NCBI GenBank assembly: GCA_015228875.1
Contig: JADGCS010000014.1
Coordinates: 1 to 54,036 of the forward strand
Direction of reading: 5' to 3'
Source: Deltaproteobacteria bacterium
Lineage (GTDB): Bacteria; UBA10199; JADGCS01
Length of the DNA: 54,036 nucleotides
Made by a program: the position numbers and the translations under genes
In this document: positions 34,154 through 43,057 of the stretch, piece by piece
Layout: each line of letters starts with the position of its first letter
Numbering within the stretch: position 1 is the first letter of the stretch
The notes under the pieces: generated by a model
The model's input: only the letters and a program-made list of their open reading frames with translations
Told to the model about the DNA's origin: nothing
Databases searched by the model: none

Positions 34154-35983
34154 ATGATGAACACATTTTCTGACAGAAAAAAACTGCTGCTGATTGTTTT
34201 GCTTAATATGATCCTCACATTTCCCGGTCTCTGGGTCCCCTTTTATAATATTGATGAACTCACCAACACACTCTTTGCCCGCTTTATCAACAACGGGGAT
34301 TTATCGCTCAAGGATTTTCTGGGGAACACATATCTTTTTACACATTATCTGTATGCCCTGGTCTATCAGTTTGTGGACACCAACACCATGCTGCCGATGC
34401 ACATTGTGCATGCGATATGGAAGTGTCTGACGATCCTTGCCTGTTACTGGGCCGGAAAAAAACTCGAGGACAGCCACTGCGGTCTCTGGTGCGCCCTGTT
34501 TTACTGTGTGTACTCTACCTGTTTTATGAGCAAGGATTTTCATACGCCCAGTGCCGAGAGTTTTTCACTGCTGCCTGCGATGCTTTGCGCGGGGTGCGTG
34601 TTTGCGGCCATAGACAAGGGGAACATTTTGGTACCCAGGAATTTCAAGTTGGACAGGGCGCGGGGGCATTTATCGCACGACGAAGGAACTCTACCGCGTC
34701 TCAATCAGGCAAGTCACTTGTTCTATTTTATTGCAGGGGTCTTTATTGCGATTGCCGCTTTTTTCAAGGCCCCCATGGGAGTCGTTCTGGTCGCGGCTTG
34801 TATGATGCTGATTGTTCGGGGCGAGTTGTTTTCAAAAAAATTTTTAGCCCTTAACCTTGGTTTTCTGCTGATTTTTGTTTTGCCGCCGTTGTTTGTCAGT
34901 CCTTTCGGAGACGGGTTAAGGCTGATGTTAGAAAAAATAAACGAGACAAACGCGGTTTATATCCAGTTTCACGAAGATGTGTCTTTTATCTACTGGTTTT
35001 TCAAGTTTCTGATACGGACATTGATGGTGCTGGGGGCCTGCTTTTGCTTAAGTCTTTTTGCGGTTTATGCGCTTCGGATGGTTTTTGTTTTTAGTGAAAA
35101 ACGCAAACTCCAGTGGCAGAAGTTTTTTTTTATTATTGTCTGGCTGATTCTGATCTGGTTTGCTGTGGCTATAGGCAAGCGGGTTTTTTACCACTACTAT
35201 GTTTTTTTGCTGGCCCCTCTCTCACTCCTTGCTGGAGCAGGGATCAACCACTTTGACACAAGGTGGGGAGTGTTCTGCCGGTCAGGAGATCCTGATCCAG
35301 AGATGCAACCGCAGGCAGGATACTCAAGGCATTTATTTCTGGGATTTGTACGAAGGCACCTGGTATTTTTTATGGTTTTGTCTGCGGTTATTTTTTTTAT
35401 CGAAGGGGCTTTTAACATTTCAACCATGCCCGGAAATTTTAACAAGACCATCAGATATATCAGGGAGAACACACGGGAGACAGATCACATTTATGTCTGG
35501 GGAAATATTCCTCAACTGTATTTTTATTCAGAAAGACAGCCCTCCACCGTGTACTTCTGGAGTGATGTTTTAGCCGGCACATCTCCTGGCTCTCCCGCCA
35601 TGGAGTATGTGCGTGCCACAAACAAACAATTGAGATTAAAGGAGCTGCTCTCAAAGGATTTTGTGGCAGGGGCTGTTGAAAAAGAAAAACAGGCGGATGA
35701 TGCCGTTAACCCGAACATGGCGGCCATCAACGAGACCGAGCTTTTTACAGTTGAAGAGCTGGTAGAGCGGATTGATCATGATTACTGGCGAAAAGTATTC
35801 AAGGACTTTTTACACAATCCTCCAGAACTGTTTATTGACTCATCACCCGCAAACATCAGGGGGTTTGGGTATTTTTCCATTCACAAGTACGAACTTCTCA
35901 AAAGATTTGTGCTGGATAACTACAAGCTGGAGACCGTGATTGATGGCTTGTTGATTTACAGGCTGCAGGGTGATTTTTTGTAG
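34154..35983 (+). CDS. GT39/ArnT-like membrane glycosyltransferase
   Basis: About 609 residues. YNIDELTNTLFARFINNGD near the N-terminus carries the acidic DE motif of the first periplasmic loop of PMT/ArnT-type enzymes (lipid-linked sugar donors), followed by FTHYLYALVYQF and about 10 membrane helices; the C-terminal 170 residues are a soluble domain (YVWGNIPQLYFYSERQPSTVYF). Starts ATG 34154 (GAGG just upstream). Two hydrophilic inserts interrupt the membrane region: residues about 162-189, encoded by an 84-bp repeat, and residues about 371-394 (CRSGDPDPEMQPQAG). The acceptor is unknown; the neighbour GT4 suggests glycolipid or polysaccharide synthesis. Confidence 0.8.
   Translation: MMNTFSDRKKLLLIVLLNMILTFPGLWVPFYNIDELTNTLFARFINNGDLSLKDFLGNTYLFTHYLYALVYQFVDTNTMLPMHIVHAIWKCLTILACYWAGKKLEDSHCGLWCALFYCVYSTCFMSKDFHTPSAESFSLLPAMLCAGCVFAAIDKGNILVPRNFKLDRARGHLSHDEGTLPRLNQASHLFYFIAGVFIAIAAFFKAPMGVVLVAACMMLIVRGELFSKKFLALNLGFLLIFVLPPLFVSPFGDGLRLMLEKINETNAVYIQFHEDVSFIYWFFKFLIRTLMVLGACFCLSLFAVYALRMVFVFSEKRKLQWQKFFFIIVWLILIWFAVAIGKRVFYHYYVFLLAPLSLLAGAGINHFDTRWGVFCRSGDPDPEMQPQAGYSRHLFLGFVRRHLVFFMVLSAVIFFIEGAFNISTMPGNFNKTIRYIRENTRETDHIYVWGNIPQLYFYSERQPSTVYFWSDVLAGTSPGSPAMEYVRATNKQLRLKELLSKDFVAGAVEKEKQADDAVNPNMAAINETELFTVEELVERIDHDYWRKVFKDFLHNPPELFIDSSPANIRGFGYFSIHKYELLKRFVLDNYKLETVIDGLLIYRLQGDFL
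34637..34720 (+). repeat. 84-bp repeat family copy inside a coding region, in frame
   Basis: 84 bp, AGGAATTTCAAG to AAGTCACTTG, within the GT39-like gene. Translated in frame as RNFKLDRARGHLSHDEGT and so on, parallel to the open frame of the intergenic copies (NFKVDRARVHSSQNEG). More diverged than the others, but no stop. It sits in a loop between two membrane helices. Confidence 0.8.
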
Positions 35984-35986
35984 GGG

Positions 35987-36015
35987 CGAACCCAATTAAA
36001 CCCTGTATCTCCTGT
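35987..36015 (+). repeat. Short repeat CGAACCCAATTAAA..., left of the CoA ligase gene
   Basis: CGAACCCAATTAAACCCTG followed by TATCTCCTGT. The same sequence recurs at 38225-38254 in the same orientation and inverted at 38047-38077, so copies lie on both sides of the CoA ligase gene. Confidence 0.65.
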
Positions 36016-36092
36016 TTGTGAGACCTTTCTGATTGCGTTTTTGGGATCATTTGATAGTTGGTGATTATACAAGCCAAAAAGAGGATCGCATT

Positions 36093-38036
36093 ATGACCTA
36101 CCCAGTCTGGCGGCCGTCGGCCCATGTGATAAAAAATGCCAACATCACAAGGTTTATGCAGCGTCATGAGATGAAGACATATGCAGAACTCATACAGCGG
36201 TCTACAACGGGCATCGAATGGTTTTGGGACTCTTGTGTTCATGAGACCAACATCTCGTGGTTTGAACCTTACATCCAGATTATGGATGCGTCAGAGGGGG
36301 TGCCGTTTGCAAAGTGGTTTTTAGGCGGCAGATTAAATATCGCCTATAATTGTCTTGACCGGCATCTTAAATCAAAAAAAGGGGCGGCAAAAACAGCGGT
36401 GATCTGGCAGGGAGAGTGCGGTACAATCAAAAGACTCACCTACGCCGAACTGGGGGCCCAGACAAATCAGACGGCCAATTATTTAAAAAGCATCGGTATT
36501 GTGCGGGGCGATCGTGTGGCGTTGTTTCTTCCCATGCTGCCGGAACTTGTCAGCGTGTTTTTTGCGGTGTTAAAAATTGGCGCCGTTGTAGTCCCCGTGT
36601 TTTCCGGATTTGGGGCCGAGTCGGTCACAAGCCGGTTTAACGATGCCACGATAAAGTGTGTTTTTACCACGGATACCACGTTAAGGCGCGGCAGCGTCAT
36701 TCATCTTAAAAAAATACTTGATGAGGCCCTCGAAAATTGTCCCTCGGTTGAAAAGTGTGTTGTCATCAGACGCATGGGCCTTGATGCTGTCCCCATGCAA
36801 AAAGGCAGGGATGTTTATTTTGATGACTGCATTGCAGGCGTGAGCGTCGATTGTGAGTGTGTTGAGCTTGAGAGCGAAGACCGGTGCATGGTGTTGTACA
36901 CATCTGGCACAACAGGCAGGCCCAAGGGGACTGTGCACACCCATGCAGGGGTGCTTGCCCAGGTCACCAAGGAATTATTTTTTAATTTCGATTTAAAACC
37001 AAGGGATATTTTTTTCTGGGTGGCTGATATTGGCTGGATGATGGGCCCCTGGGAGATCATTGGGACCACACATTTTAATGCGACCCTTGTCATCATAGAA
37101 GGGGCGCCTGTCTTTCCAAAGGCCGATCGTTTATTAAAACTGTGTCAGGACGAATCGGTGACACATCTGGGAGTCTCTCCCTCGCTGATCAGGACACTCA
37201 TGCGCGAAAATAGGGGGGTTGCCAAAAAGTATCCACTCAAAAAACTGCGCATCATTGGTTCTACCGGAGAACCCTGGGACAGCGAGTCCTACAAGTGGTG
37301 TTTTGAAGAAATTGGCAAAAAGAGGCTGCCCATTGTCAATATTTCCGGCGGGACGGAGATCATGGGGTGTCACCTCGCCCCTCTTATTATTCACGAAATC
37401 TCGCCCTGTTCTTTGCAGAGCCCCGGGCTTGGGATGGCCGTTGATGTCTTTACCGATGCAGGATACCCGGCGCCAAGGGGAGAGGTCGGCTATCTCGTGT
37501 GCAAAAAGCCCGCGCCCTCCATGACCAAAGGTTTCTTAAATGACCGGCAGAGATATCTAGATACCTACTATTCCAAGTTCAGGGATGTCTGGAATCACGG
37601 GGATTGGGCTGTGTGTGATGCCGATGGTCAGTGGTTTATAAGGGGCAGGGCAGATGACACGATCAGTATTGCCGGCAAGCGCACAGGCCCTGCCGAGGTA
37701 GAATCCTGTCTGTCTGAGCACCCGTTTGTGATCGAATCGTGTGCGGTTGGTATCCCCGACCAAATAAAGGGAGAGGCCCTTGTCTGTTTTGTGGTCATAA
37801 AAAAAGGGATTGGCATCACAGATTTTCTGCTCACCGACTTTAAAGATTGGGTTGCCAAGCGTTTGGGAAAATCTTTTAAACCAAGCCGCGTTCATGTTGT
37901 GGCTGTTCTGGCAAAGACCCGCTCGGGAAAAATTGTTCGCGGTACAATCAAACGAAAATACCTGGGGCAGGATCTCGGCGATCTTTCAAGCCTGGAGATA
38001 CCAGAGACCCTTGATGTTATTCCATTGGGTTGTTGA
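36093..38036 (+). CDS. AMP-forming acetyl-/acyl-CoA synthetase
   Basis: 647 residues from ATG 36093 (GAGGA 7 bases upstream). WFLGGRLNIAYNCLDRH is the AcsA-type N-terminal signature; the adenylation core has LYTSGTTGRPKGTVHTHAG (P-loop), ISGGTEIMGCH and GDWAVCDADGQWFIRGRADD, and the C-terminal lysine lies in KTRSGKIVRGTIKRKYLG, the site often controlled by acetylation. It activates acetate or a related short acid to the CoA ester via an acyl-AMP. The substrate cannot be fixed by eye; members with this end can use propionate or acetoacetate. Confidence 0.9.
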   Translation: MTYPVWRPSAHVIKNANITRFMQRHEMKTYAELIQRSTTGIEWFWDSCVHETNISWFEPYIQIMDASEGVPFAKWFLGGRLNIAYNCLDRHLKSKKGAAKTAVIWQGECGTIKRLTYAELGAQTNQTANYLKSIGIVRGDRVALFLPMLPELVSVFFAVLKIGAVVVPVFSGFGAESVTSRFNDATIKCVFTTDTTLRRGSVIHLKKILDEALENCPSVEKCVVIRRMGLDAVPMQKGRDVYFDDCIAGVSVDCECVELESEDRCMVLYTSGTTGRPKGTVHTHAGVLAQVTKELFFNFDLKPRDIFFWVADIGWMMGPWEIIGTTHFNATLVIIEGAPVFPKADRLLKLCQDESVTHLGVSPSLIRTLMRENRGVAKKYPLKKLRIIGSTGEPWDSESYKWCFEEIGKKRLPIVNISGGTEIMGCHLAPLIIHEISPCSLQSPGLGMAVDVFTDAGYPAPRGEVGYLVCKKPAPSMTKGFLNDRQRYLDTYYSKFRDVWNHGDWAVCDADGQWFIRGRADDTISIAGKRTGPAEVESCLSEHPFVIESCAVGIPDQIKGEALVCFVVIKKGIGITDFLLTDFKDWVAKRLGKSFKPSRVHVVAVLAKTRSGKIVRGTIKRKYLGQDLGDLSSLEIPETLDVIPLGC

Positions 38037-38046
38037 AGTACGCCTG

Positions 38047-38256
38047 GCGACAGGAGATACGGGATTTAATTGGGTTCTATAGTGATTCAACTTTTGCCGA
38101 GTGTATTTCCGCTCGGCAAAAGTTAGAAGTCACTTATGGTTGTATCGATTGAATGTATCGGAAATAATAAGCAACCATACGCGACTTCCCGTGCATCGCC
38201 GGTGGGTGCGCAATTCTGACTCTCCGAACCCAATTAAATCCCGCATCTCCCGTCGC
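38047..38256 (+). mobile_element. MITE-like unit with 31-bp terminal inverted repeats
   Basis: GCGACAGGAGATACGGGATT at 38047 and its complement ending at 38256 match at 29 of 31 positions. Inside lies copy 2 of the two-hairpin element (38078-38178). About 210 bp, no coding capacity, just after the CoA ligase stop. Confidence 0.65.
38078..38178 (+). repeat. Two-hairpin palindromic element, copy 2
   Basis: Stem AACTTTTGCCGAG / CTCGGCAAAAGTT with AGTGA / TCACT outside, then ATGGTTGT / GCAACCAT. Same order and spacing as the copy at 32834, with substitutions on both sides of the stems. Confidence 0.8.
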
Positions 38257-38300
38257 TTAGGGTGGTTCAATTTCGTGTTTTGGTTAATGCGTTGTGAGGA

Positions 38301-38513
38301 TTAGTGCTTGTATCCGTCGTCCTGGCTTGTCTGGTCTGATTGAAAGGTTTGTGTTGCCCCGTTATCCATCATTTTCATCACCATGTTTTCAAAATTGGTG
38401 ACATCAAAAAAAATCATGCGCATGCCGGCCTGAATCTTTTTTTGATTCTCAACGACTTCACCGAGTTGTTCTCTAAGCTTTTTTAGTTCTTCTGATATGT
38501 TCTGGTCATTCAT
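38301..38513 (-). CDS. Small coiled-coil protein
   Basis: 70 residues: SEELKKLREQLGEVVENQKKIQ forms a clear heptad coil, followed by MRMIFFDVTNFENMVMKMM. GGTGG stands 5 bases before the ATG. No family recognised; composition and RBS favour a real gene. Confidence 0.45.
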   Translation of the reverse strand: MNDQNISEELKKLREQLGEVVENQKKIQAGMRMIFFDVTNFENMVMKMMDNGATQTFQSDQTSQDDGYKH

Positions 38514-38716
38514 AAAACCACCGCGTGTTTGATATCATTTTTTTTACCTGCTGTTTTCATCTTGTCTTGTCTATCGGGTACGGAAAAATAAAAGTTTCGT
38601 ATTTATTTGTAAAAAAAACAAAAAAAATTTTGGCTATTAATTCAAAGAGTTATCGGGGCAGACCTGTGGAAAAAATGACGATCAGAGAATAACGACACCA
38701 GAACCGTTCATACATT

Positions 38717-38735
38717 GCATTTCCCGACAGAGACT
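38717..38735 (+). repeat. Solo MITE end at the ilvE stop codon
   Basis: GCATTTCCCGACAGAGACT matches the right terminus of the 5104 element (GCATTTCCCGACAGACACT) at 18 of 19 positions. A weak partner (TTGTCTATCGGGTACGG) lies near 38573. The ilvE stop codon overlaps its last bases. The rest of the gap 38514-38733 shows no gene. Confidence 0.55.
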
Positions 38736-39654
38736 ATAAAACTTCGAGCCATTCTTTATAACGGCTGATCTTTCCTCGTACCGCATCAAAAAAGATCTCC
38801 TGAACTTTTTTTGTTATGGGTCCGGGTTTACCTGTCCCAATCTCATGGTGGTCTACTTCGCGCACAGGTGTGATTTCGGCTGCAGTGCCTGTGAGAAAAA
38901 TTTCGTCTGCGACGTAGACGTCTTCTCTGACAATCATTTCTTCTTTTACGGGGATTTTGTGGTCCTGTAGTATTTGAATCACCGAGAGTCTGGTGATGCC
39001 GTTGAGTATTGATGATGACTGCGGTGGTGTCCTGACAATGCCGTCCTTGACGATGAAGATGTTTTCGCCTGATCCCTCTGCAAGATAACCGTCTCTATCG
39101 AGCATCAGGGCCTCTTCGTAGCCTGCAAGTTTTGCTTCGCGCTTTGCCAGTATTGAGTTGATGTAATTACCGCATGCCTTGCTCTTGGAAAAATTAACAT
39201 TGAGGGCTAGGCGGTTAAAGGACGAAAATTTGGTCCTGATGCCGTTTGTAAGTCCCTCTTCTCCAAGGTAGGCGCCCCAGTGCCAGGTGATCATGGCGAC
39301 GCGGACGGGGTTTTCTGGTGCGTTAATGCCCATCGCACCATCACCGATGTAGACGAGTGGTCTTAAATAGCCTTCTTCGAGACCGTTAATTTTGTAGATT
39401 TCTTTTGAGACACTGATGAGTTCTTCTTTGGCGTAGGGGATTTTGATCCAGAACATGTGGGCAGATTCGTAAAGTCTGTTCATGTGTTCTTTAAGTCTGA
39501 AGATTGCAGAGGTCCCGTCTGCCTGTTTGTAGCACCTGACCCCTTCAAAGACCCCGAGTCCGTAATGAAGCGTGTGTGTGAGGATGTGGACATTTGCCTT
39601 GTCCCAATCGATGTATGCTCCGTCCATCCAGATTTTTTTTGTTTTTTGAACCAT
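38734..39654 (-). CDS. ilvE: Branched-chain amino acid aminotransferase
   Basis: 306 residues, fold-type IV PLP enzyme. [16 protein letters not shown], then [20 protein letters not shown] with the PLP lysine at about residue 159, [20 protein letters not shown], and [11 protein letters not shown]. These are IlvE signatures; it interconverts Leu/Ile/Val and their 2-oxo acids with glutamate. Length equals E. coli IlvE. GGGGAGG lies just upstream of the ATG. The stop codon falls in a MITE-like end. Confidence 0.95.
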   Translation of the reverse strand: MVQKTKKIWMDGAYIDWDKANVHILTHTLHYGLGVFEGVRCYKQADGTSAIFRLKEHMNRLYESAHMFWIKIPYAKEELISVSKEIYKINGLEEGYLRPLVYIGDGAMGINAPENPVRVAMITWHWGAYLGEEGLTNGIRTKFSSFNRLALNVNFSKSKACGNYINSILAKREAKLAGYEEALMLDRDGYLAEGSGENIFIVKDGIVRTPPQSSSILNGITRLSVIQILQDHKIPVKEEMIVREDVYVADEIFLTGTAAEITPVREVDHHEIGTGKPGPITKKVQEIFFDAVRGKISRYKEWLEVL

Positions 39655-39690
39655 GTGCCTCCCCGATTGGTGCGAAACAAACCACTGACG

Positions 39691-39722
39691 AAAAACCCCA
39701 CCAGTGTCACCACGCCTGGTGA
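39691..39722 (-). promoter_or_regulatory. Possible attenuator hairpin in the ilvE leader
   Basis: On the minus strand CACCAG and CTGGTG pair around GCGTGGTGACA and are followed by GGGGTTTTT. It lies 37-68 bases upstream of the ilvE start codon. An attenuator is plausible, but the stem is short and I did not find a clear leader peptide rich in Leu/Ile/Val. The rest of the gap 39723-39994 shows no gene; a TATAAT at 39942 may serve the TPR gene. Confidence 0.3.
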
Positions 39723-39994
39723 AGATGATCCCTTATTTATGGTAAGCGCCTCTGTCCAAATATTCAGATTGGCTAATAAGTCAATAAGAACTTTTCTGTT
39801 AAGAGTCACGCAGAGGGATGAGAATAATGGTCTTTTTATAAAAGAAGGGCGGCAGAAACAGAGATGTGTCAAAAAAACAACACATAGTTAATAATAGTCA
39901 AAAAATGTATTTTTTTTGAGGACGTTGTCAATAAAACTGTGTATAATAAAAGTTGATTGTGTGCGGGCGGGGGTGACCAGACGGGGACGTGCAT

Positions 39995-41203
39995 ATGATT
40001 CAATTACCGATAAAGGCTGTGTTGTCAGGAGTGTTGTTGATCATTCTTCTTGGCATAAGAGGTGTTTCTTTTGCTGATCAAGATTTGTGGTGGGAAGTAG
40101 CTGTTGGTGATCAGACTGATCTTGAAAACAATCTATTGCAGGTTGAATCGGATATGGTCGAGCTGGGGTTGACGTACCTTGAATCAAACGACACAGAGCA
40201 TGCCATGCAGCAATTTAGCCGGATACTGGCCATCAACCCAAACAACCCCGAGGCCCACTTTGGTCTCGGGATGATCCACGAAAGACAGGGTCGCGAGGAT
40301 CAAGCTGTTAATGCATTTAAAAAATCTATCGAACTCAGTCCACAACTGATAGATTCATACATCAACCTTGGACTCATTTATATTAAACAACAAAAATACG
40401 ACGAGGCGATTGATACATATTTTGATGCGCTGGTCATCGATCCACAGCAGGAAAGGGCCTGTTTTGGCCTGGGTGTTGCCTATCAGTCTCTGGGGAGATA
40501 CGAAGAGGCCATCGATGCCTACAACGAGGCTATCACCATACGCCCCAATTTTGCAGATGCCTACAATAATCTCGGTATTGTCCTTGGTCATGTTGATATG
40601 CAGCAGGAAGCGATCATGGCCTACAAGATCGCGATCGAGATCAAACCGGACTACGCAGAGGCCGCCCACAATAATCTGGGTATAGCCTATCAGACGCTTG
40701 ATATGCAGGCAGAGGCAATCGAGGCCTTCTGGAATGCGATTTTACTCGATCCCGAATACGCAAAGGCGTGGTACAATCTGGGCAAGTCGTATCATCTGGT
40801 CAACAGATATGAAGATGCGGTGCTTGCCTACAACAAGGCCAATCAGTTTCAAAAAGAATTTGCCGATGCCTATTACGGTCTTGGAAACGCCTACGGGAGT
40901 CTGGGACAATACAAAGAGGCAGCCGCTGTTTACCTTGAGGCCATCCGTCTTAATCCCGATGATGCCCGTGCCTACTTTAATCTTGGATGGGCCTATGGCC
41001 GACAGGGTGAATACGACAAGGAGATTCAGGCCTACAACAAGGCCATCAAGATTGAAAAGGATTATGTGAAGGCCTACCTTGGTCTTGGCCTTGCCTATGT
41101 GCGCTCCGGGGACAAGGTCTCCGCGATGCGTGAATACAAAAACCTCGAACAACTCGACCGCGACCTCGCCGAAACACTGCTTAAAATTGTAGAGGAGATG
41201 TGA
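39995..41203 (+). CDS. Exported TPR-repeat protein
   Basis: 402 residues. N-terminal hydrophobic segment (VLSGVLLIILLGIRGVSFA) looks like a signal peptide with cleavage after SFA. From residue about 55 there are nine to ten 34-residue TPR units (consensus AYNNLGxxYxxxGxYxEAIxAY). One unit has an extra residue (AEAAHNNLG). TPR solenoids mediate protein-protein contacts, probably in the periplasm here. The frame opens with GTG 39989; ATG 39995 is preferred. Confidence 0.88.
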   Translation: MIQLPIKAVLSGVLLIILLGIRGVSFADQDLWWEVAVGDQTDLENNLLQVESDMVELGLTYLESNDTEHAMQQFSRILAINPNNPEAHFGLGMIHERQGREDQAVNAFKKSIELSPQLIDSYINLGLIYIKQQKYDEAIDTYFDALVIDPQQERACFGLGVAYQSLGRYEEAIDAYNEAITIRPNFADAYNNLGIVLGHVDMQQEAIMAYKIAIEIKPDYAEAAHNNLGIAYQTLDMQAEAIEAFWNAILLDPEYAKAWYNLGKSYHLVNRYEDAVLAYNKANQFQKEFADAYYGLGNAYGSLGQYKEAAAVYLEAIRLNPDDARAYFNLGWAYGRQGEYDKEIQAYNKAIKIEKDYVKAYLGLGLAYVRSGDKVSAMREYKNLEQLDRDLAETLLKIVEEM

Positions 41204-41349
41204 GGGTTGTTGTGTGAGTCATGTTGATGGTTCCCCCCTCTCGGGTAAGGCTTAGTACTTCGATTCGCAAATACGATAACGTAATTTGATTACCTTTTTT
41301 TCAAACCTTTTTGTTGCCTCATTTGTTGTTATATTGTAATTTGTATTAT

Positions 41350-42597
41350 ATGGAATATAATAATGACAATAATAGCAAAAGTATATTTTATAAAAGACAA
41401 CGATATCTGGCTCAACTTGAACCTTTTACAGACAAACCGGTCATCAAGGTGCTAACCGGGATGCGGCGGGTGGGTAAGAGTGTTCTGCTTAAACAACATC
41501 TTGAAAGACTTTTTGAGCAAGGGCTTAAAAAAAAACATGCCTTTTTTGTCGACAAAGAGTCCCTTGAGTTTGAAGACATCGCAACTTACAGGGACCTTGA
41601 TCGAGCGGTCAAAAAGCAACTGGGGGGGCGCAGGGGTTACAAGTGTCTTTTTGTGGATGAAATCCAGGAAATACAAGAATGGGAAAAAGCCATCGTTTCT
41701 CTCGCCAAAATGCCAGGGCTTGATATCTATATCAGTGGCTCCAATGCCTCCATGCTGTCATCTGAGCTTGCGAGCAACCTTTCGGGTCGTTACGTCGAAT
41801 TCAAGATCTATCCTCTGACCCTTGATGAGTTTTTGACCTTCAGACAAAAAACAATTGCGGACGCAAAAAACGAATTTTTAAATTACGTCAAATACGGGGG
41901 GTTGCCAGCCGTGCATTATTTTCCGTTACGTGACGAAGTGATCTATCAATATATCAGATCTCTTTACAGCACAATTTTGCTCAAGGATATTGTCCAGCGT
42001 TACCAGATTCGAAACACCATCTTGCTCGAAAATCTTATGCAATATATTTGCGACAACGTGGGCAACCTTTTTTCGGCAAACAGGGTTGTGGATTACCTCA
42101 AAACTCAGCGTCTGAGCATGAGTACCAATACGGTTGTCAGCTACGTTGCACATTTTGAAGCGGCTCATTTGATTTCAAAGGCACTGCGCTACGACCTGAA
42201 AGGAAAAAAACACCTCGAATTTGTTTGCAAGTATTTTCTGGGCGACATTGGTTTGAGACACGCCCTCATTGGCTTTAGAGAAAGCGAACTTGCTGGTGTT
42301 TTAGAAAATATTGTTTATCTGGACCTCTTGGGTCGTGGTTACAATGTGAGTGTTGGCAAGTTTGGCGAAAAAGAAATTGATTTTATTGCTGTCAAAGACA
42401 ATAAAAAAATTTACATTCAGGTTGCCTATGCCTTAAGCTCAAAACAAACTGTTAAACGCGAGTTTGAACCCCTTTTGGACATTCGGGACAACTACCCCAA
42501 ATATGTTTTGAGCCTCGATGAGTTTTTTGGGGGAGACTACGCCGGCATTAAACGAATTCATATCATCGATTTTTTGTTGAACAGGGATGAATTGTAA
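41350..42597 (+). CDS. AAA_14/DUF4143 ATPase, second copy
   Basis: About 415 residues from ATG 41350. Walker A TGMRRVGKSVLLKQ, Walker B CLFVDEIQEIQEW, sensor ISGSNASML, then the DUF4143 half with a nuclease-like EKEIDFIAVKDNKKIYIQVAYA, in which the usual EVK lysine position is Gln (YIQV). Distantly related to the gene at 20734-22062. AT-rich upstream region. Its TAA overlaps an ATG (TAATG) that begins the decayed ORF downstream. Confidence 0.85.
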   Translation: MEYNNDNNSKSIFYKRQRYLAQLEPFTDKPVIKVLTGMRRVGKSVLLKQHLERLFEQGLKKKHAFFVDKESLEFEDIATYRDLDRAVKKQLGGRRGYKCLFVDEIQEIQEWEKAIVSLAKMPGLDIYISGSNASMLSSELASNLSGRYVEFKIYPLTLDEFLTFRQKTIADAKNEFLNYVKYGGLPAVHYFPLRDEVIYQYIRSLYSTILLKDIVQRYQIRNTILLENLMQYICDNVGNLFSANRVVDYLKTQRLSMSTNTVVSYVAHFEAAHLISKALRYDLKGKKHLEFVCKYFLGDIGLRHALIGFRESELAGVLENIVYLDLLGRGYNVSVGKFGEKEIDFIAVKDNKKIYIQVAYALSSKQTVKREFEPLLDIRDNYPKYVLSLDEFFGGDYAGIKRIHIIDFLLNRDEL

Positions 42598-42921
42598 TGA
42601 ACACACCTGTTTTTAAAGACTGACTGTGCATTTGATATCCAAACGGGCGAGATTAAATTTAAACACACCATTTTTTTAGATCCCAATATGCTTCAAAAAA
42701 GTTACGGCCTGCAGGTAGCCGCTCCGTAGCTCACCAATGAGCAGCTCAAGCGCGCACAGGCTTATTTGCAGGATTAGTGTTTAAAGAAACTTTATCAACT
42801 TGAGAATCTAAAACAAGGCAAAAAAAGCAAAAATGGGGCTACAAAAGCATTGTATTTCCCATCACCCATAGCCAAAAAGACTGCCCGCTTGGCGGCCGCT
42901 ACCAGATGGGTCAAGAGCCTG
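42597..42921 (+). pseudogene. Decayed small ORF coupled to the AAA gene
   Basis: ATG 42597 overlaps the preceding stop and reads MNTPVFKD before a TGA. A duplicated GACT (42618-42625) causes this; removing it restores CAFDIQTGEIKFKHTIFLDP, then NMLQKSYGLQVAAP, a TAG, LTNEQLKRAQAYLQD, another stop, and LYQLENLKQGKKSKNG. KSYGLQVAA followed by a KRAxxxL helix weakly recalls the MutS C-terminal segment, but this is not secure. A broken gene in any case. Confidence 0.35.
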
Positions 42922-43057
42922 TGATTGTATTGAAAATAAACGCACAACTTAACCCCCCGTTGGTACGATACACCGCTCAAATGAAACGCGCCGTTTGAAA
43001 CATCCAGACAGGTTGTCTTAAGGCGGCCCGTGTGCATGCTCTCAGGAGGAAAAAAAT

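Noticed and set aside
39925..39947. TTGTCA...TATAAT promoter for the TPR gene
   Set aside because: The spacer is only 11 bp; the -10 box may be real, but this -35 is not usable.
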